The notes: generated by a model not told the origin, from the letters alone. A DNA stretch of 64,000 nt from Priestia aryabhattai (GCF_023715685.1 NZ_JAMBOQ010000004.1:411500-475499), one strand, 5' to 3'. Shown: positions 16,926 through 26,495, numbered from the stretch's first letter. A program made the numbers and translations.

Positions 16926-19538
16926 ATGTTCGAATTAGAGGCTATTCAAAGCAGGGCCATTGAAAAAACTAAGCATACATTACTACAGGATATAAAGAGC
17001 GTACTAGGTGAACAAGCTGAATGTCCTGATTTAGAGACTTATTTAACAGACAGGCACTCTTTTATTAAAAAAGCCTGGGGGACTACGTGGAGAAAGGTAG
17101 TTGTTTCTTCCGTATCTAAGAAAAACAGAAAGTCGTATTTAACAGAGAAAGGCTTTGATATAAAAGGGTATAAACCTCAAGCTAGAGATAAGTTATTTGC
17201 TAAAGAAACTAGAAAAGGTATGGAGTTTGATGCTTTTTCTTGGTTAGAAAAGCAATACGGAAATGGCAATAGAGCTGAGTGGCTATCTCTATACGAGGAA
17301 GCAAGAGCAGAACTTGCCCAAAAAGAAGAAGAAAGAAAAGAGAAAGAAAGACAGCAAAGTATTAACGATAGAAAAGCTAGGTATCAATTACAGTTAAATT
17401 TAGAATCAGCTCCTGTCTTGGAATTAAACAAAGAGCTGTATTACCTACATATAAGAGAACAGCTTTCACATCAACTATCAAAAGACATTGAAACAAACCC
17501 AAAGTATATTGAAAACTATGCGCCGCATACTGAGCTTGAAGATGAATTAATAGCAAACGGTAATTTAACACGTCATGATTATGAAACGGTTAATGACTTT
17601 TTTCAAGAGCTCACCGGTAACGTAAGCTCAGAATTAGACAGATATTCAACCATCATCTTGTTTGAAACGTATGAAGATGTATACGAGGTATTTATCACAG
17701 ATAAGATTTATGAACTCATTCCAAATATGATTATGGATGACCTTCCTACTTCATTTAAAGAAGAATATAAATCCTATACAAATGCTTCGGTAACACGCAT
17801 GGATATTATAAAAGCACTTAGAAGTAATTTATCGGATTTGGTCTATGAATATAAAAAAATGCTCGTAGAAGAAAAGCTTTCCGATGTACTAGAAGTTTCA
17901 GATAACAACTTAACGATCGAAGAACATAAAGAGAGGTATACACAGCAGCTGGAAGAAAGACGATTACAACAAGAACGTGAACTTGAAGAAAAGAAAAAGC
18001 TTATTGAAGAAGAACAGCGACAATTAAATTATATTTTTGGTGCAGAATACGAAATGGACCCAAGAAAAGAAACGGAATACATTCTTCATCTCGGTGATAC
18101 AAACACAGGAAAAACGTATACAGCATTAAAATCATTAAAAAAAGCTGCTTCGGGTAATTACTTAGCGCCACTTCGCTTGTTAGCTTTAGAAGTTTTTGAA
18201 AAGCTAAACAAGGACGGAGTTGCTTGTTCGTTAAAAACAGGTGAAGAAGAAAAGATTGTTGAAGATGCTCAGCATATGGCCGGTACCGTAGAGATGTTTA
18301 GTGAATTAGAACATGGCGATGTAACAGTAATCGATGAAGCACAGATGATTCAAGACAGAGACCGAGGGTTTTCATGGTATAAAGCCATCACCCGAGCCAA
18401 TGCCAAACAAGTTCATGTGATCGGGAGTTTAAGCATTCGAAGTATGCTAGAAGAGATGCTAGACGGTGTTATCTCAGAAATTCATGAGTACGAAAGAGAT
18501 ATACCTTTAAAAGTAGATCTTCGAAAATTTAAAATTGAACAAGTGAAACCCGCTGATGCTTTAATTGTTTTCTCACGTAAGAAAGTTTTGCAGACAGCGG
18601 CTAAGCTAGAAAAAGATGGTCATAAAGTTAGCGTGATTTATGGCAGTATGCCGCCTGAAACGAGAAGAAAACAAATTGAGCAGTTCATTAATAGAGAAAC
18701 AAATGTCATTGTGTCTACAGATGCAATTGGAATGGGATTAAATCTTCCAATTAGACGAATTGTCCTTTTAGAAAACATGAAATTTGACGGGCAAAAGAGG
18801 AGATTATTGACTTCTCAAGAGTTAAAGCAGATTGCAGGTCGTGCTGGGAGGAAGGGTCTCTATAATGTAGGAGAAGTTGCTTTCGCTAAAGATGCAAAGC
18901 AAATGAGAGAACTGTTATTTTCAACAGACGAGCAAATCAGTAAATTTTCAATTGCTCCTACTTCAGATATGCTCAGAAGATTTAAAGAATATCATCATGA
19001 CCTCGGAACGTTTTTTGACATGTGGGCTAAATTTAAAAATCCAAAAGGTACACAAAAATCAAATCTGGCACAAGAACGTGAGCTTTATGATGAAGTAAAA
19101 GACACGCTAGTTGAGGCGAAAATGCCGATTGTTGATTTATATGGTTACTTACAGCTGCCGTTTTCAGCAAAAGAAAGCTCTTTGAAAAAACAGTGGGTGG
19201 CTAGCATGAATGCGATTGTTAACAGGGAAGCATTACCTGAACCAAGGATGATAGAAGGTTCACTAGAAAATTTAGAGCTGTCTTATAAGGCGATTGGCTT
19301 GCATCTTTTATTTCTATATCGAATGGATAGAAGGCCAGAAGCTATTTACTGGGAGCGTGTCCGAGAAGAGCTTACAAACAAAATACATGACGTATTAAGA
19401 AAAGATATGAAAAAATTTAAAAGAACGTGCAGTGCGTGTTCTAAAGAACTTCCTTGGAATCATGATTATGCGATATGCGATTCATGTTTTCATAAAAGAT
19501 TTCGCAGAAGATATGGGGACGACTACGATTTTAATTAA
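16926..19538 (+). CDS. Suv3-like DExH helicase
   Basis: 870 residues. The N-terminal 370 residues are helical and charged (a Lys/Glu/Arg coiled stretch near 125-150 and again near 335-365) and match nothing I recognise. The helicase core (about 385-640) is strikingly like mitochondrial Suv3 RNA helicases: Walker A GDTNTGKTYTAL, PLRLLALEVFEK, TGEEE, motif II VIDEAQMIQDRDRG, then VIYGSMPP, STDAIGMGLNLPIRRIV and QIAGRAGRKG. A C-terminal zinc ribbon follows (CSACSKELPWNHDYAICDSC). Suv3 unwinds RNA with a degrading nuclease partner; no nuclease gene is adjacent here. ATG after AAAGGAG. Transcribed alone. RNA turnover is inferred by homology only. Confidence 0.85.
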   Translation: MFELEAIQSRAIEKTKHTLLQDIKSVLGEQAECPDLETYLTDRHSFIKKAWGTTWRKVVVSSVSKKNRKSYLTEKGFDIKGYKPQARDKLFAKETRKGMEFDAFSWLEKQYGNGNRAEWLSLYEEARAELAQKEEERKEKERQQSINDRKARYQLQLNLESAPVLELNKELYYLHIREQLSHQLSKDIETNPKYIENYAPHTELEDELIANGNLTRHDYETVNDFFQELTGNVSSELDRYSTIILFETYEDVYEVFITDKIYELIPNMIMDDLPTSFKEEYKSYTNASVTRMDIIKALRSNLSDLVYEYKKMLVEEKLSDVLEVSDNNLTIEEHKERYTQQLEERRLQQERELEEKKKLIEEEQRQLNYIFGAEYEMDPRKETEYILHLGDTNTGKTYTALKSLKKAASGNYLAPLRLLALEVFEKLNKDGVACSLKTGEEEKIVEDAQHMAGTVEMFSELEHGDVTVIDEAQMIQDRDRGFSWYKAITRANAKQVHVIGSLSIRSMLEEMLDGVISEIHEYERDIPLKVDLRKFKIEQVKPADALIVFSRKKVLQTAAKLEKDGHKVSVIYGSMPPETRRKQIEQFINRETNVIVSTDAIGMGLNLPIRRIVLLENMKFDGQKRRLLTSQELKQIAGRAGRKGLYNVGEVAFAKDAKQMRELLFSTDEQISKFSIAPTSDMLRRFKEYHHDLGTFFDMWAKFKNPKGTQKSNLAQERELYDEVKDTLVEAKMPIVDLYGYLQLPFSAKESSLKKQWVASMNAIVNREALPEPRMIEGSLENLELSYKAIGLHLLFLYRMDRRPEAIYWERVREELTNKIHDVLRKDMKKFKRTCSACSKELPWNHDYAICDSCFHKRFRRRYGDDYDFN

Positions 19539-19589
19539 TAAGATGTAGTGATAAAAAAGAGGCTTGTACAAAAGTATTTTAGTTGAAGG

Positions 19590-19621
19590 AAGATCCGAAC
19601 GATAAATCGCTCGGATCTTTT
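19590..19621 (+). terminator. Helicase gene terminator
   Basis: AAGATCCGA pairs with TCGGATCTT and is followed by a short T run, about 50 bases after the stop codon. Confidence 0.7.
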
Positions 19622-19665
19622 CAATGTGATGGTGAATATAGGTTTCATGTATGTAGTGGCTTCTA

Positions 19666-19797
19666 GCTGTTGATTGGAGGGCAAGGCGAAGACTCCTGTG
19701 GGAAAAGCGGAATAGGTGAGACCCCGCAGGAGTGTAAGCGACGAGGAGGCTCACCGGCCGCGCGCGGAAAGCGAAGTCTTGCACGGAAATCAACAGC
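19666..19797. repeat. 132-bp GC-rich interspersed palindromic element
   Basis: The element is bounded by perfect 10-bp inverted ends, GCTGTTGATT and AATCAACAGC. Inside, ACTCCTGTGGG pairs with CCCCGCAGGAGT and GTGAG with CTCAC, so the whole unit can fold into a long branched stem. It is far more GC-rich than its surroundings and has no ORF with an RBS. Closely similar units (TGTTGATTGGAG... ending AATCAACA) are, as I recall, scattered in Bacillaceae intergenic regions. It may be a MITE-like unit or a structured RNA. Only this copy is in the window. Confidence 0.75.
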
Positions 19798-19972
19798 GGT
19801 GTAACAAGCGATCCCTACTAGCTCATGTATCCCATTTGTGCTCCTTTAGATTGGATTGATGTAGTTATGTCTCAATCTCATTTTTCGTATAGGCTTTTAA
19901 TCTTTTTCCTATGAATTTCTGCGTCAAAGCAGATTTTTGTAGAAAAAAGTCAGAAATGTATAAGCGGTCATC

Positions 19973-20001
19973 TTGTAAAAAGAGCAATAAATTATTATGA
20001 T
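19973..20001 (+). promoter_or_regulatory. Sigma-A promoter of menA
   Basis: TTGTAA, 17 bases, TATGAT. It gives a leader of about 140 bases before the menA start. Confidence 0.5.
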
Positions 20002-20145
20002 ATAAGGTGGAGCTTATATTTTAAAGAGTTCCGTGATTTTTTTGTTGGGCGGACGTGTATTGTATTAGAGTAAATTTGCTATCATTCGTTATTTTAAAAG
20101 CAGCACTTTTAAATAGAGATACGGTTCGTAATAGAAGGGAAGAGG

Positions 20146-21069
20146 ATGATGACAAGTCATAACAGAGAAAACAAAGCTGCAGTCGAGCAGTACAGTAAAG
20201 GGAAGATTTTGTGGCAATTAACCCGTCCTCATACACTAACAGCATCGTTTGTACCCGTTTTGATTGGAACAGTTCTAGCCATGTTTTATGGCCATGTGAA
20301 CGTTTGGATGTTTCTGGCGATGCTTTTTTCATGTTTGTGGATTCAAATTGCGACGAACTTATTTAACGAGTACTATGATTTTAAACGTGGATTAGACACA
20401 GAAGACTCCGTAGGAATCGGAGGAGCCATCGTCAGACACGGAATGAAACCGAAAACGGTGTTAAATTTAGCACTGGTTTCTTATGGAATTGCTCTTATTT
20501 TAGGCGTATATATATGTGCAAACAGCAGCTGGTGGCTTGCTTTAGTTGGATTAGTAGGTATGGCGATTGGTTATTTGTATACAGGCGGACCGCTTCCGAT
20601 TGCGTATACACCGTTTGGAGAATTATTTTCAGGTCTTTGCATGGGCGCTATGTTCGTTTTGATTTCATTTTTTATTCAAACAAATACCGTAACGTCTGAA
20701 AGTATCTTTGTATCACTTCCGATTGCGATTTTAGTAGGTGCGATTAATTTGTCTAACAACATTCGTGATATAGAAGAAGACACAAAAGGCGGACGACGTA
20801 CGCTAGCTATTTTATTAGGTTCTAAAAATGCGATTAGGTTTTTAGCTGCTTTGTTTGGCATTGCGTATATTTGGACCGTTGCATTAGTGGTATTCTTCGA
20901 TATTAGCCCTTGGATTTTCTTAGTGTTTCTTAGTGCACCTAAGCCAATTCAAGCCGTACAAGCATTTGTACGCGGAGAGCTTATTGCGATGAAAGCAACC
21001 GCGCAAACAAATACGTTTTTTGGATTTACTTTATCAATTGGGTTATTAATTGGCTATTTAGTAAGCTGA
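20146..21069 (+). CDS. menA: 1,4-dihydroxy-2-naphthoate polyprenyltransferase MenA
   Basis: 307 residues, UbiA superfamily, about nine membrane segments. It attaches the polyprenyl chain to dihydroxynaphthoate, the membrane step of menaquinone synthesis. The two Asp-rich motifs for magnesium-diphosphate are visible: NLFNEYYDFKRGLD (about 71) and NNIRDIEEDTKGGRRT (about 205). The RPHTLTASFVPVLIG start is typical of MenA. The ATG (double ATGATG) follows AAGGGAAGAGG. It is transcribed alone here, as in Bacillus subtilis, away from the other men genes. Length is normal. Confidence 0.92.
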   Translation: MMTSHNRENKAAVEQYSKGKILWQLTRPHTLTASFVPVLIGTVLAMFYGHVNVWMFLAMLFSCLWIQIATNLFNEYYDFKRGLDTEDSVGIGGAIVRHGMKPKTVLNLALVSYGIALILGVYICANSSWWLALVGLVGMAIGYLYTGGPLPIAYTPFGELFSGLCMGAMFVLISFFIQTNTVTSESIFVSLPIAILVGAINLSNNIRDIEEDTKGGRRTLAILLGSKNAIRFLAALFGIAYIWTVALVVFFDISPWIFLVFLSAPKPIQAVQAFVRGELIAMKATAQTNTFFGFTLSIGLLIGYLVS

Positions 21070-21077
21070 TTGGGTGG

Positions 21078-21109
21078 AAAAAGCCTGTCTTTTTAAAGAC
21101 AGGCTTTTT
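21078..21109. terminator. Bidirectional terminator
   Basis: AAAAAGCCTGTCTTT pairs with AAAGACAGGCTTTTT, between convergent menA and the AlaX gene. Confidence 0.9.
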
Positions 21110-21110
21110 G

Positions 21111-22286
21111 TTATGCTTGATTTATTTTTTCTTTTACTGTGCTAATAAATACGTTCATATTTTCAGAAGATGAAAAGCTGGCTTGGGCTTGTTTTGGTCC
21201 GCCGCCGCCTTTTCCATCGTAAAGCGGAAGCAGCTCTTTATAAAGCTCTCCGCATTTTACCTCACTGCCGCTGTGAGCCAGTAAGACTTTTTGATCACTT
21301 GAAAAAGAAAAAAGAAGCGTCGTATCAGGCTTTTGAAGCAGCTGCTTTGTCAAAGCTTGCACATCTTTTAATGTACGGTTTTCAAAGTGATGGTACAGGA
21401 ATGAGCCTTCTTTCTTGGCTTCTAATTCACTGGCTAAATAAGCTGCATTTTCATTTTTTAATTCTTCTAGTTGTTTTTGTAGTTCTTTTTGTTCGGTTTC
21501 TACTTTTTTAATTCGTTCTATAACCAATTCACGGCTTGTACTGAATTTATTGCTAAGTTCTGCTACGATTTCTTGAGACTGCTGATAATCAGCTAATGCA
21601 CGCATACCGCATTTAAAAAAGAGGCGTGTATTGCCGCGCTGCTTTTCCGTTTTCGTAAGTTTAATGACGCCAAGTTCTCCAATTTGGTTCACATGTGTAC
21701 CGCAGCAGGCAGAAACATCAATGCCTTCAATTTCCACGATTCGTACAATTTCGTCTTCTAGCTCTGGCACTTTGCGAAGCGCAAGAGTATGCAGGTCTTC
21801 TTTTTTTACTTCGTAAGTTTTAATGTGACGATTGCTGTAAATAGCGTCGTTTACGATTTTTTCAATGTGTAATAGCTGCTCATGAGATAACTGAGGTACA
21901 TTTACATCAATAGAGACTGCTTCGCTTCCTAAATGAAAGCTAACGGTGTGAATATCGTATGTATCCATTAACAGAGCTGAAAGTAAGTGCTGTCCGCTAT
22001 GCTGCTGCATGTGATCAAAGCGGCGATTCCAGTCAATTTCACACGTTACGTTCGTTTGTGCAGGGAGTGTATCGACGATATGATATACTTTTCCATTTTC
22101 TTCATAAACATCTCTTACGTCAATCCCGGCAATATTACCGTAGTCAGAAGGCTGTCCGCCGCCTTCTGGATAAAAAGCGGTGTGTTTTAAAGTTAAAGCG
22201 TAGCCATTTGAAAGAGAGCGCGTCTCTGTCACTTCTGTTTCCCACGTGCTTAGATAGGGATTGCTATAATAAAGTCTTTCTGTCAT
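21111..22286 (-). CDS. Alanyl-tRNA editing protein AlaX-L (DHHA1 domain)
   Basis: 391 residues. A free-standing relative of the AlaRS editing domain that hydrolyses wrongly charged Ser- (or Gly-) tRNA(Ala). Zinc ligands are visible as QQHSGQHLLSA (HxxxH, about 97) and CCGTHVNQIG (CxxxH, about 200). A coiled coil (about 245-290) joins the C-terminal DHHA1 oligomerisation domain, which ends in the typical KGGGGPKQAQA. Of the several possible starts, the ATG at 22286 has AAAGGA at 8 bases, so the shorter protein is chosen. Converges with menA. Confidence 0.88.
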   Translation of the reverse strand: MTERLYYSNPYLSTWETEVTETRSLSNGYALTLKHTAFYPEGGGQPSDYGNIAGIDVRDVYEENGKVYHIVDTLPAQTNVTCEIDWNRRFDHMQQHSGQHLLSALLMDTYDIHTVSFHLGSEAVSIDVNVPQLSHEQLLHIEKIVNDAIYSNRHIKTYEVKKEDLHTLALRKVPELEDEIVRIVEIEGIDVSACCGTHVNQIGELGVIKLTKTEKQRGNTRLFFKCGMRALADYQQSQEIVAELSNKFSTSRELVIERIKKVETEQKELQKQLEELKNENAAYLASELEAKKEGSFLYHHFENRTLKDVQALTKQLLQKPDTTLLFSFSSDQKVLLAHSGSEVKCGELYKELLPLYDGKGGGGPKQAQASFSSSENMNVFISTVKEKINQA

Positions 22287-22396
22287 GTTCATCATCCTTT
22301 CTACTAAAACCATATCTAACTTTTTCTATAGTATCAGAAATATGTTTCTTCGAACATGGATAAGCTAACTTGTAACAATAAAACTGGGTGGGACAT

Positions 22397-24538
22397 ATGA
22401 AAAATACTGTTTATATTTATACACGGGATTTAAAAAGAATTTTCACCAATTGGGCGATGATTATCATTGTGCTGACGCTTATGATTCTGCCGTCTTTTTA
22501 CGCATGGTTTAATATAAAAGCATCTTGGGATCCATATGGGCGGACTGAAGGTATTGCCATTGCAGTAACGAGCGAAGACGAAGGCTCTACGATAAGAGGT
22601 CAGCACGTGAACGTGGGAAAAGATATTATTGCAACGTTAACAAAAAATAAAACGCTTGGATGGACGTTTGTCTCAAAAGAAAAAGCTGATCACGGAGTAA
22701 AGCACGGAGACTATTATGCAAGTATTGTTATTCCAAAAGATTTTTCACAAAAGCTTGGTACAGTTCTTCAAGATCGTTTGGAAAAACCGGTCATTATTTA
22801 CAAAGTGAACGAAAAAATAAACGCAGTGGCGCCTAAAATTACAAGCAAAGGAGCCAGCAGCTTAACACAACAAATTAGTGAAAAATTCGTCAAAACAGCG
22901 AATGGAGCCATTTTTTCAGTGTTTAACGAACTAGGTATTACACTGCAGCGGGATTTGCCGACCATTCAACAAGTTGAACAGCGGATTTTTGAGCTCGAAA
23001 ATCGTCTTCCTGAAATCAAAAAAGTAATTAATGAAGCGAATGACACCACTCAAAAAGCTGGAGCTATTGTATCAAAAGCTCAGGCTGCTCTTCCTGAAGT
23101 AGAGAGATTAACAGCTGACGGCGCACAGATGACTCAGCAGCTAAATACTTTTTTAACTAAAAGCGATCAAGTTTTAAAAACAGCTGAACCGACTATCAAC
23201 GAAACGCTGCATCGTGTTCAACAACGAGCTCTCCGAGTTCAAGAATTGAAGAATCAGCTGATGGAAAAAGATATAGCACCGGCTGAAGCCAGGGCAGCAG
23301 CAGAACAGCTAAAAGTGCAGTTAACAAAACAAATTGCTGACACAGGAGAGATCGTTACGCTTCTTACGGATTTAAATGTGTTGTCTCAACAGAAAGTTCT
23401 TTCACCTGTTATTAATCAAATAAAAAGTGTAAATACGCTTTTACAGCAGCAGCTGTCGGATGTAAACAGCCTGCAGCAACAAGCTGGAGGTGTTCCAAAT
23501 CAAAGCGTACTTGATAGGTTCAGCTCTCGCACCGACCAAGCTGTTTCTAGATTAAATGCGTTAACGAATTCATATTCTTCTACGATTGTGCCCGCTGTTG
23601 AACAAGCAATCAAAGAAGCGAAAGATAAAACAGCAAGCGCAAACTCACTGCTTGATGAAGCCAATAAAAGCATACCCGATGTTTCTAATGTGCTGTCTAA
23701 AACAGCGAGTGGCATCGTGTTAGGACAGCAGGAACTTGCGAAAATGGCAAGAGACTTTCCGCGAATTGAACAAAATGTACACAATATAGCGGATAAGATA
23801 CGAGAATTTCAGCAAAAAGAAAATATTGAAGATATTATCAATTTGCTAAAGAACGATGTGCAAAAGGAAAGTGACTTTTTTGCTAAACCGGTTCTTTTAA
23901 AAGAAGAAAGACTTTATCCCATTCCGAACTACGGCTCGGCTATGTCGCCGTTTTACACAACGCTTTGCTTGTGGGTCGGGGCTTTGCTGTTAGTTTCGAT
24001 TTTAAGCGTAGAAGTAGCGGATGAAGAGCGGTTCAAAAGCTATGAAGTCTACCTGGGAAGACTTTTAACGTTTTTGTCTATTGCTCTGGTGCAAGCTTTT
24101 ATTGTGACGATAGGTGATTTATTTTTAATCAAAACGTATGTCGTAGATAAAGTGCCTTTTATCTTTTTAGGCTTGCTGTGCAGCTTCGTGTTTATGACGA
24201 TTGTATATACGCTTGTTGCGATATTTGGCAATGCAGGAAAAGCGATGGCGATTGTTTTACTTGTGCTTCAGCTTTCCGCTGCAGGCGGTACATTTCCCAT
24301 TCAAGTCGTGCCTGCTTTTTTCCAAGCAATCAATCCTTTTTTACCATTTACTTATGCAATAAGCATGATGAGAGAAGTGGTAGGAGGCATGTTAGCGGAT
24401 ATTGTAAGAAAAGACGTTACGGTTCTTCTTTGCATTTGGCTTGGCGTGCTGCTCGTTGGCATTTTTCTTCATAAGCCTCTTAGTAAAACGAGTGCAAAAT
24501 TAACAAAAAAAGCGCGTGAAAGTAAATTAATTCATTAA
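22397..24538 (+). CDS. yhgE: YhgE/Pip family membrane protein
   Basis: 713 residues with the YhgE/Pip layout: one N-terminal membrane segment (about 17-38, ILPSFYAWFNI motif), a long extracellular coiled and helical region (about 40-515), and five C-terminal membrane segments (about 520-700) related to ABC-2 permeases. Pip is a phage receptor in Lactococcus, and YhgE-type proteins are linked to ESX/type VII-like secretion (EsaA-related) in some Firmicutes. No ABC ATPase or secretion gene is adjacent, so the role here is open. ATG at 22397 follows GGGTGGG; an earlier GTG overlaps that site. Confidence 0.85.
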   Translation: MKNTVYIYTRDLKRIFTNWAMIIIVLTLMILPSFYAWFNIKASWDPYGRTEGIAIAVTSEDEGSTIRGQHVNVGKDIIATLTKNKTLGWTFVSKEKADHGVKHGDYYASIVIPKDFSQKLGTVLQDRLEKPVIIYKVNEKINAVAPKITSKGASSLTQQISEKFVKTANGAIFSVFNELGITLQRDLPTIQQVEQRIFELENRLPEIKKVINEANDTTQKAGAIVSKAQAALPEVERLTADGAQMTQQLNTFLTKSDQVLKTAEPTINETLHRVQQRALRVQELKNQLMEKDIAPAEARAAAEQLKVQLTKQIADTGEIVTLLTDLNVLSQQKVLSPVINQIKSVNTLLQQQLSDVNSLQQQAGGVPNQSVLDRFSSRTDQAVSRLNALTNSYSSTIVPAVEQAIKEAKDKTASANSLLDEANKSIPDVSNVLSKTASGIVLGQQELAKMARDFPRIEQNVHNIADKIREFQQKENIEDIINLLKNDVQKESDFFAKPVLLKEERLYPIPNYGSAMSPFYTTLCLWVGALLLVSILSVEVADEERFKSYEVYLGRLLTFLSIALVQAFIVTIGDLFLIKTYVVDKVPFIFLGLLCSFVFMTIVYTLVAIFGNAGKAMAIVLLVLQLSAAGGTFPIQVVPAFFQAINPFLPFTYAISMMREVVGGMLADIVRKDVTVLLCIWLGVLLVGIFLHKPLSKTSAKLTKKARESKLIH

Positions 24539-24602
24539 AAAAATGTTTTGGGTTTCCAGACAGAACAAAATGCGGTAGTGTAGATATAAAGGAGTGATAA
24601 GC

Positions 24603-24980
24603 ATGGGTATATTAGATGGACTATTAGGAAATGCATCAGAAGCAGATATAAGAGGAACCGAAAAAGATTTACAAAACATTTTAATTGCGAACGAGCGAGT
24701 GGAACAAGCGTATAAAGTCATTCGCGATTTAATGGTGTTTACGACGAAACGCTTAATTATCGTTGATAAGCAAGGAGTGACGGGAAAGAAAATAGATTAT
24801 CATTCCATTCCTTATAAGACGATTACACATTTTAGCGTAGAAACGGCTGGAACGTTCGATTTAGATGCGGAATTAAATATTTGGGTATCGGGTTCTAGTG
24901 CGCCGATTTCAAAAGAATTTCGTAAAGATAAAAGTGTTTACGACGTGCAAAAAGTATTAGCATCTTATGTGTTAGATTAA
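24603..24980 (+). CDS. Bacterial PH-domain protein (YvbH-type)
   Basis: 125 residues, a single bacterial pleckstrin-homology domain of the PF08000 type: IRDLMVFTTKRLIIVDKQG is the central strand pair, followed by SIPYKTITHFSVET and a C-terminal helix. The family is cytosolic, forms ring-like oligomers in solved examples, and has no clear function. Start ATG at 24603 after AAAGGAGTG. It follows the YhgE gene by 64 bases and may be co-transcribed with it. Own terminator. Confidence 0.8.
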   Translation: MGILDGLLGNASEADIRGTEKDLQNILIANERVEQAYKVIRDLMVFTTKRLIIVDKQGVTGKKIDYHSIPYKTITHFSVETAGTFDLDAELNIWVSGSSAPISKEFRKDKSVYDVQKVLASYVLD

Positions 24981-25017
24981 AAAAGTTGAGCCATGAAAAA
25001 CTGGCTCGACTTTTTTT
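24980..25017 (+). terminator. Rho-independent terminator
   Basis: AAAAGTTGAGCCA pairs with TGGCTCGACTTTT (one mismatch) and is followed by a T run, directly after the PH-domain gene. Confidence 0.85.
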
Positions 25018-25059
25018 ATGTTTATGTAAAACGAGAGAGGATAACATCTCCATTCTCGC

Positions 25060-25176
25060 ATGCAGCTGTTTGAAAATAATCAGGCTGTTGTCCTTCCATA
25101 TTTGTTCACTTCACTCATTACTGAAATGCATGAAAACGATTTACATAATGAATTATACAGAATAAAAAAACCGTGA
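25060..25176 (+). CDS. Possible 38-residue peptide
   Basis: An ATG-started frame of 38 residues (MQLFENNQAVVLPYLFTSL, then ITEMHENDLHNELYRIKKP) with protein-like composition: hydrophobic first half, charged amphipathic second half. No good RBS is visible (GAGAGAGG lies about 20 bases upstream), so it could equally be a chance frame or a gene fragment. Confidence 0.25.
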   Translation: MQLFENNQAVVLPYLFTSLITEMHENDLHNELYRIKKP

Positions 25177-25212
25177 TATGCTTTTTTTAGAGAAAAAAGG
25201 AAGTGACCAACT

Positions 25213-26412
25213 GTGAGCTATACCGTAATTGGAACATCAGCTTTTCGCAAAACAAATGTTGCGCTTTTTGCAGCAGGCTTCAACACATTTTCGATTTTAT
25301 ATTGTACACAGGCCATTTTACCCGAATTTTCTAGAGAATTTGGGATATCCCCGGCGTTTGCTAGCTTGTCTCTTTCGTTAACAACCATCACGCTTGCGGT
25401 TAGTATGCTTTTTTTAGGTTCTTTATCAGAAGTGTGGGGACGAAAGAAACTGATGGGCCTATCGTTAATTTTTGCGTCATTGCTATGCATCATGACAGCA
25501 TTTAGCTCTACTTTTGAGACACTGCTAGTCTTTCGCGTTATTCAAGGAATCGTTTTAGCAGGGTTGCCTTCTGTGGCAATGGCTTACTTAGGAGAAGAGA
25601 TTGAACCAGGAAGTTTAGGGAAAGCGATGGGGATTTATATAAGCGGAAACGCCTTTGGAGGCGTAGCGGGAAGGCTTATGACAGGAGTGCTCACGGAGTA
25701 TTTCAACTGGTCTGTAGCTCTTGATGTTGTAAGTGCAATCAGCTTATTGGCCACATTTGTTTTTTTTATGAACTTGCCTGATTCACAAAACTTTACTTCC
25801 CGGTCCTTTGAACTTCGTCAGCTTACCGACTCTCTTCGCAGTCATCTTCAAGATAAAGGGATGCTTTGCCTTTTTGCTATTGGTTTTGCACTGCTTGGAA
25901 GTAACGTAGCTTTATACAATTATATTGGATACGCTTTATCCGCTCCTCCGTATTCTTGGAATCATACACTTGTAAGTTTTATTTTTGTTATTTTCTTTGT
26001 CGGAGTATTCAGCTCAGTCTGGATGGGGACGCTGGCAGATCGATACGGTCGGAAGAAAGTGCTGTTATGTACGATTGCTGTTACGCTTATGGGTTCAATC
26101 GTTACGCTGCATCCGGTTTTATGGATAAAAATTACCGGGCTTTTGCTGTTGACCTTCGGCTTTTTTGGAAGTCACTCCATCGCAAGCAGCTGGGTGGGAA
26201 GAAGAGCAACTCATGACAAAGCTCAGGCTTCGTCTTTGTATTTGTTTTTTTACTATGCAGGATCAAGCATTGGAGGGACTGTGGCTGGATTATGCTGGAG
26301 CGCGTACGGCTGGAAAGGTGTTATTGCTCTAATTGGTGTGTTTCTTACAACCGCCTTTTTCTTAGCCGTTCGTTTGTCAAAAATGCCGGCCCAGCAGACG
26401 CGTTTTCACTAA
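25213..26412 (+). CDS. MFS transporter (YybF/YnfM-like)
   Basis: 399 residues, 12 predicted membrane segments. The MFS motif after segment 2 is visible as GSLSEVWGRKKLMG, and its repeat after segment 8 as GTLADRYGRKKVLL. The N-terminus (NTFSILYCTQAILPEFSREF) is typical of the AraJ/YnfM group of drug/sugar efflux-like transporters. A convergent LysR gene follows; in Bacillus subtilis yybE (LysR) and yybF (MFS) form a similar pair, which suggests control by that regulator. GTG start with AAAGGAAGTG upstream. Substrate unknown. Confidence 0.8.
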   Translation: MSYTVIGTSAFRKTNVALFAAGFNTFSILYCTQAILPEFSREFGISPAFASLSLSLTTITLAVSMLFLGSLSEVWGRKKLMGLSLIFASLLCIMTAFSSTFETLLVFRVIQGIVLAGLPSVAMAYLGEEIEPGSLGKAMGIYISGNAFGGVAGRLMTGVLTEYFNWSVALDVVSAISLLATFVFFMNLPDSQNFTSRSFELRQLTDSLRSHLQDKGMLCLFAIGFALLGSNVALYNYIGYALSAPPYSWNHTLVSFIFVIFFVGVFSSVWMGTLADRYGRKKVLLCTIAVTLMGSIVTLHPVLWIKITGLLLLTFGFFGSHSIASSWVGRRATHDKAQASSLYLFFYYAGSSIGGTVAGLCWSAYGWKGVIALIGVFLTTAFFLAVRLSKMPAQQTRFH

Positions 26413-26456
26413 GAAAGAATGTAAAGACATGTGAATAGAGAGGTGGCTATTGACTG

Positions 26457-26495
26457 AAAAAAAGACTTTCCACTCAGCGTGGAAAGTCTTTTTTT
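26457..26495. terminator. Bidirectional terminator
   Basis: AAAAAAAGACTTTCCAC pairs with GTGGAAAGTCTTTTTTT around a 5-base loop, between the convergent MFS and LysR genes. Confidence 0.92.

Noticed and set aside
19482..19793. Minus-strand ORF across the 132-bp repeat
   Set aside because: It has no RBS and lies in a palindromic element; the folding is better explained by RNA or MITE structure.
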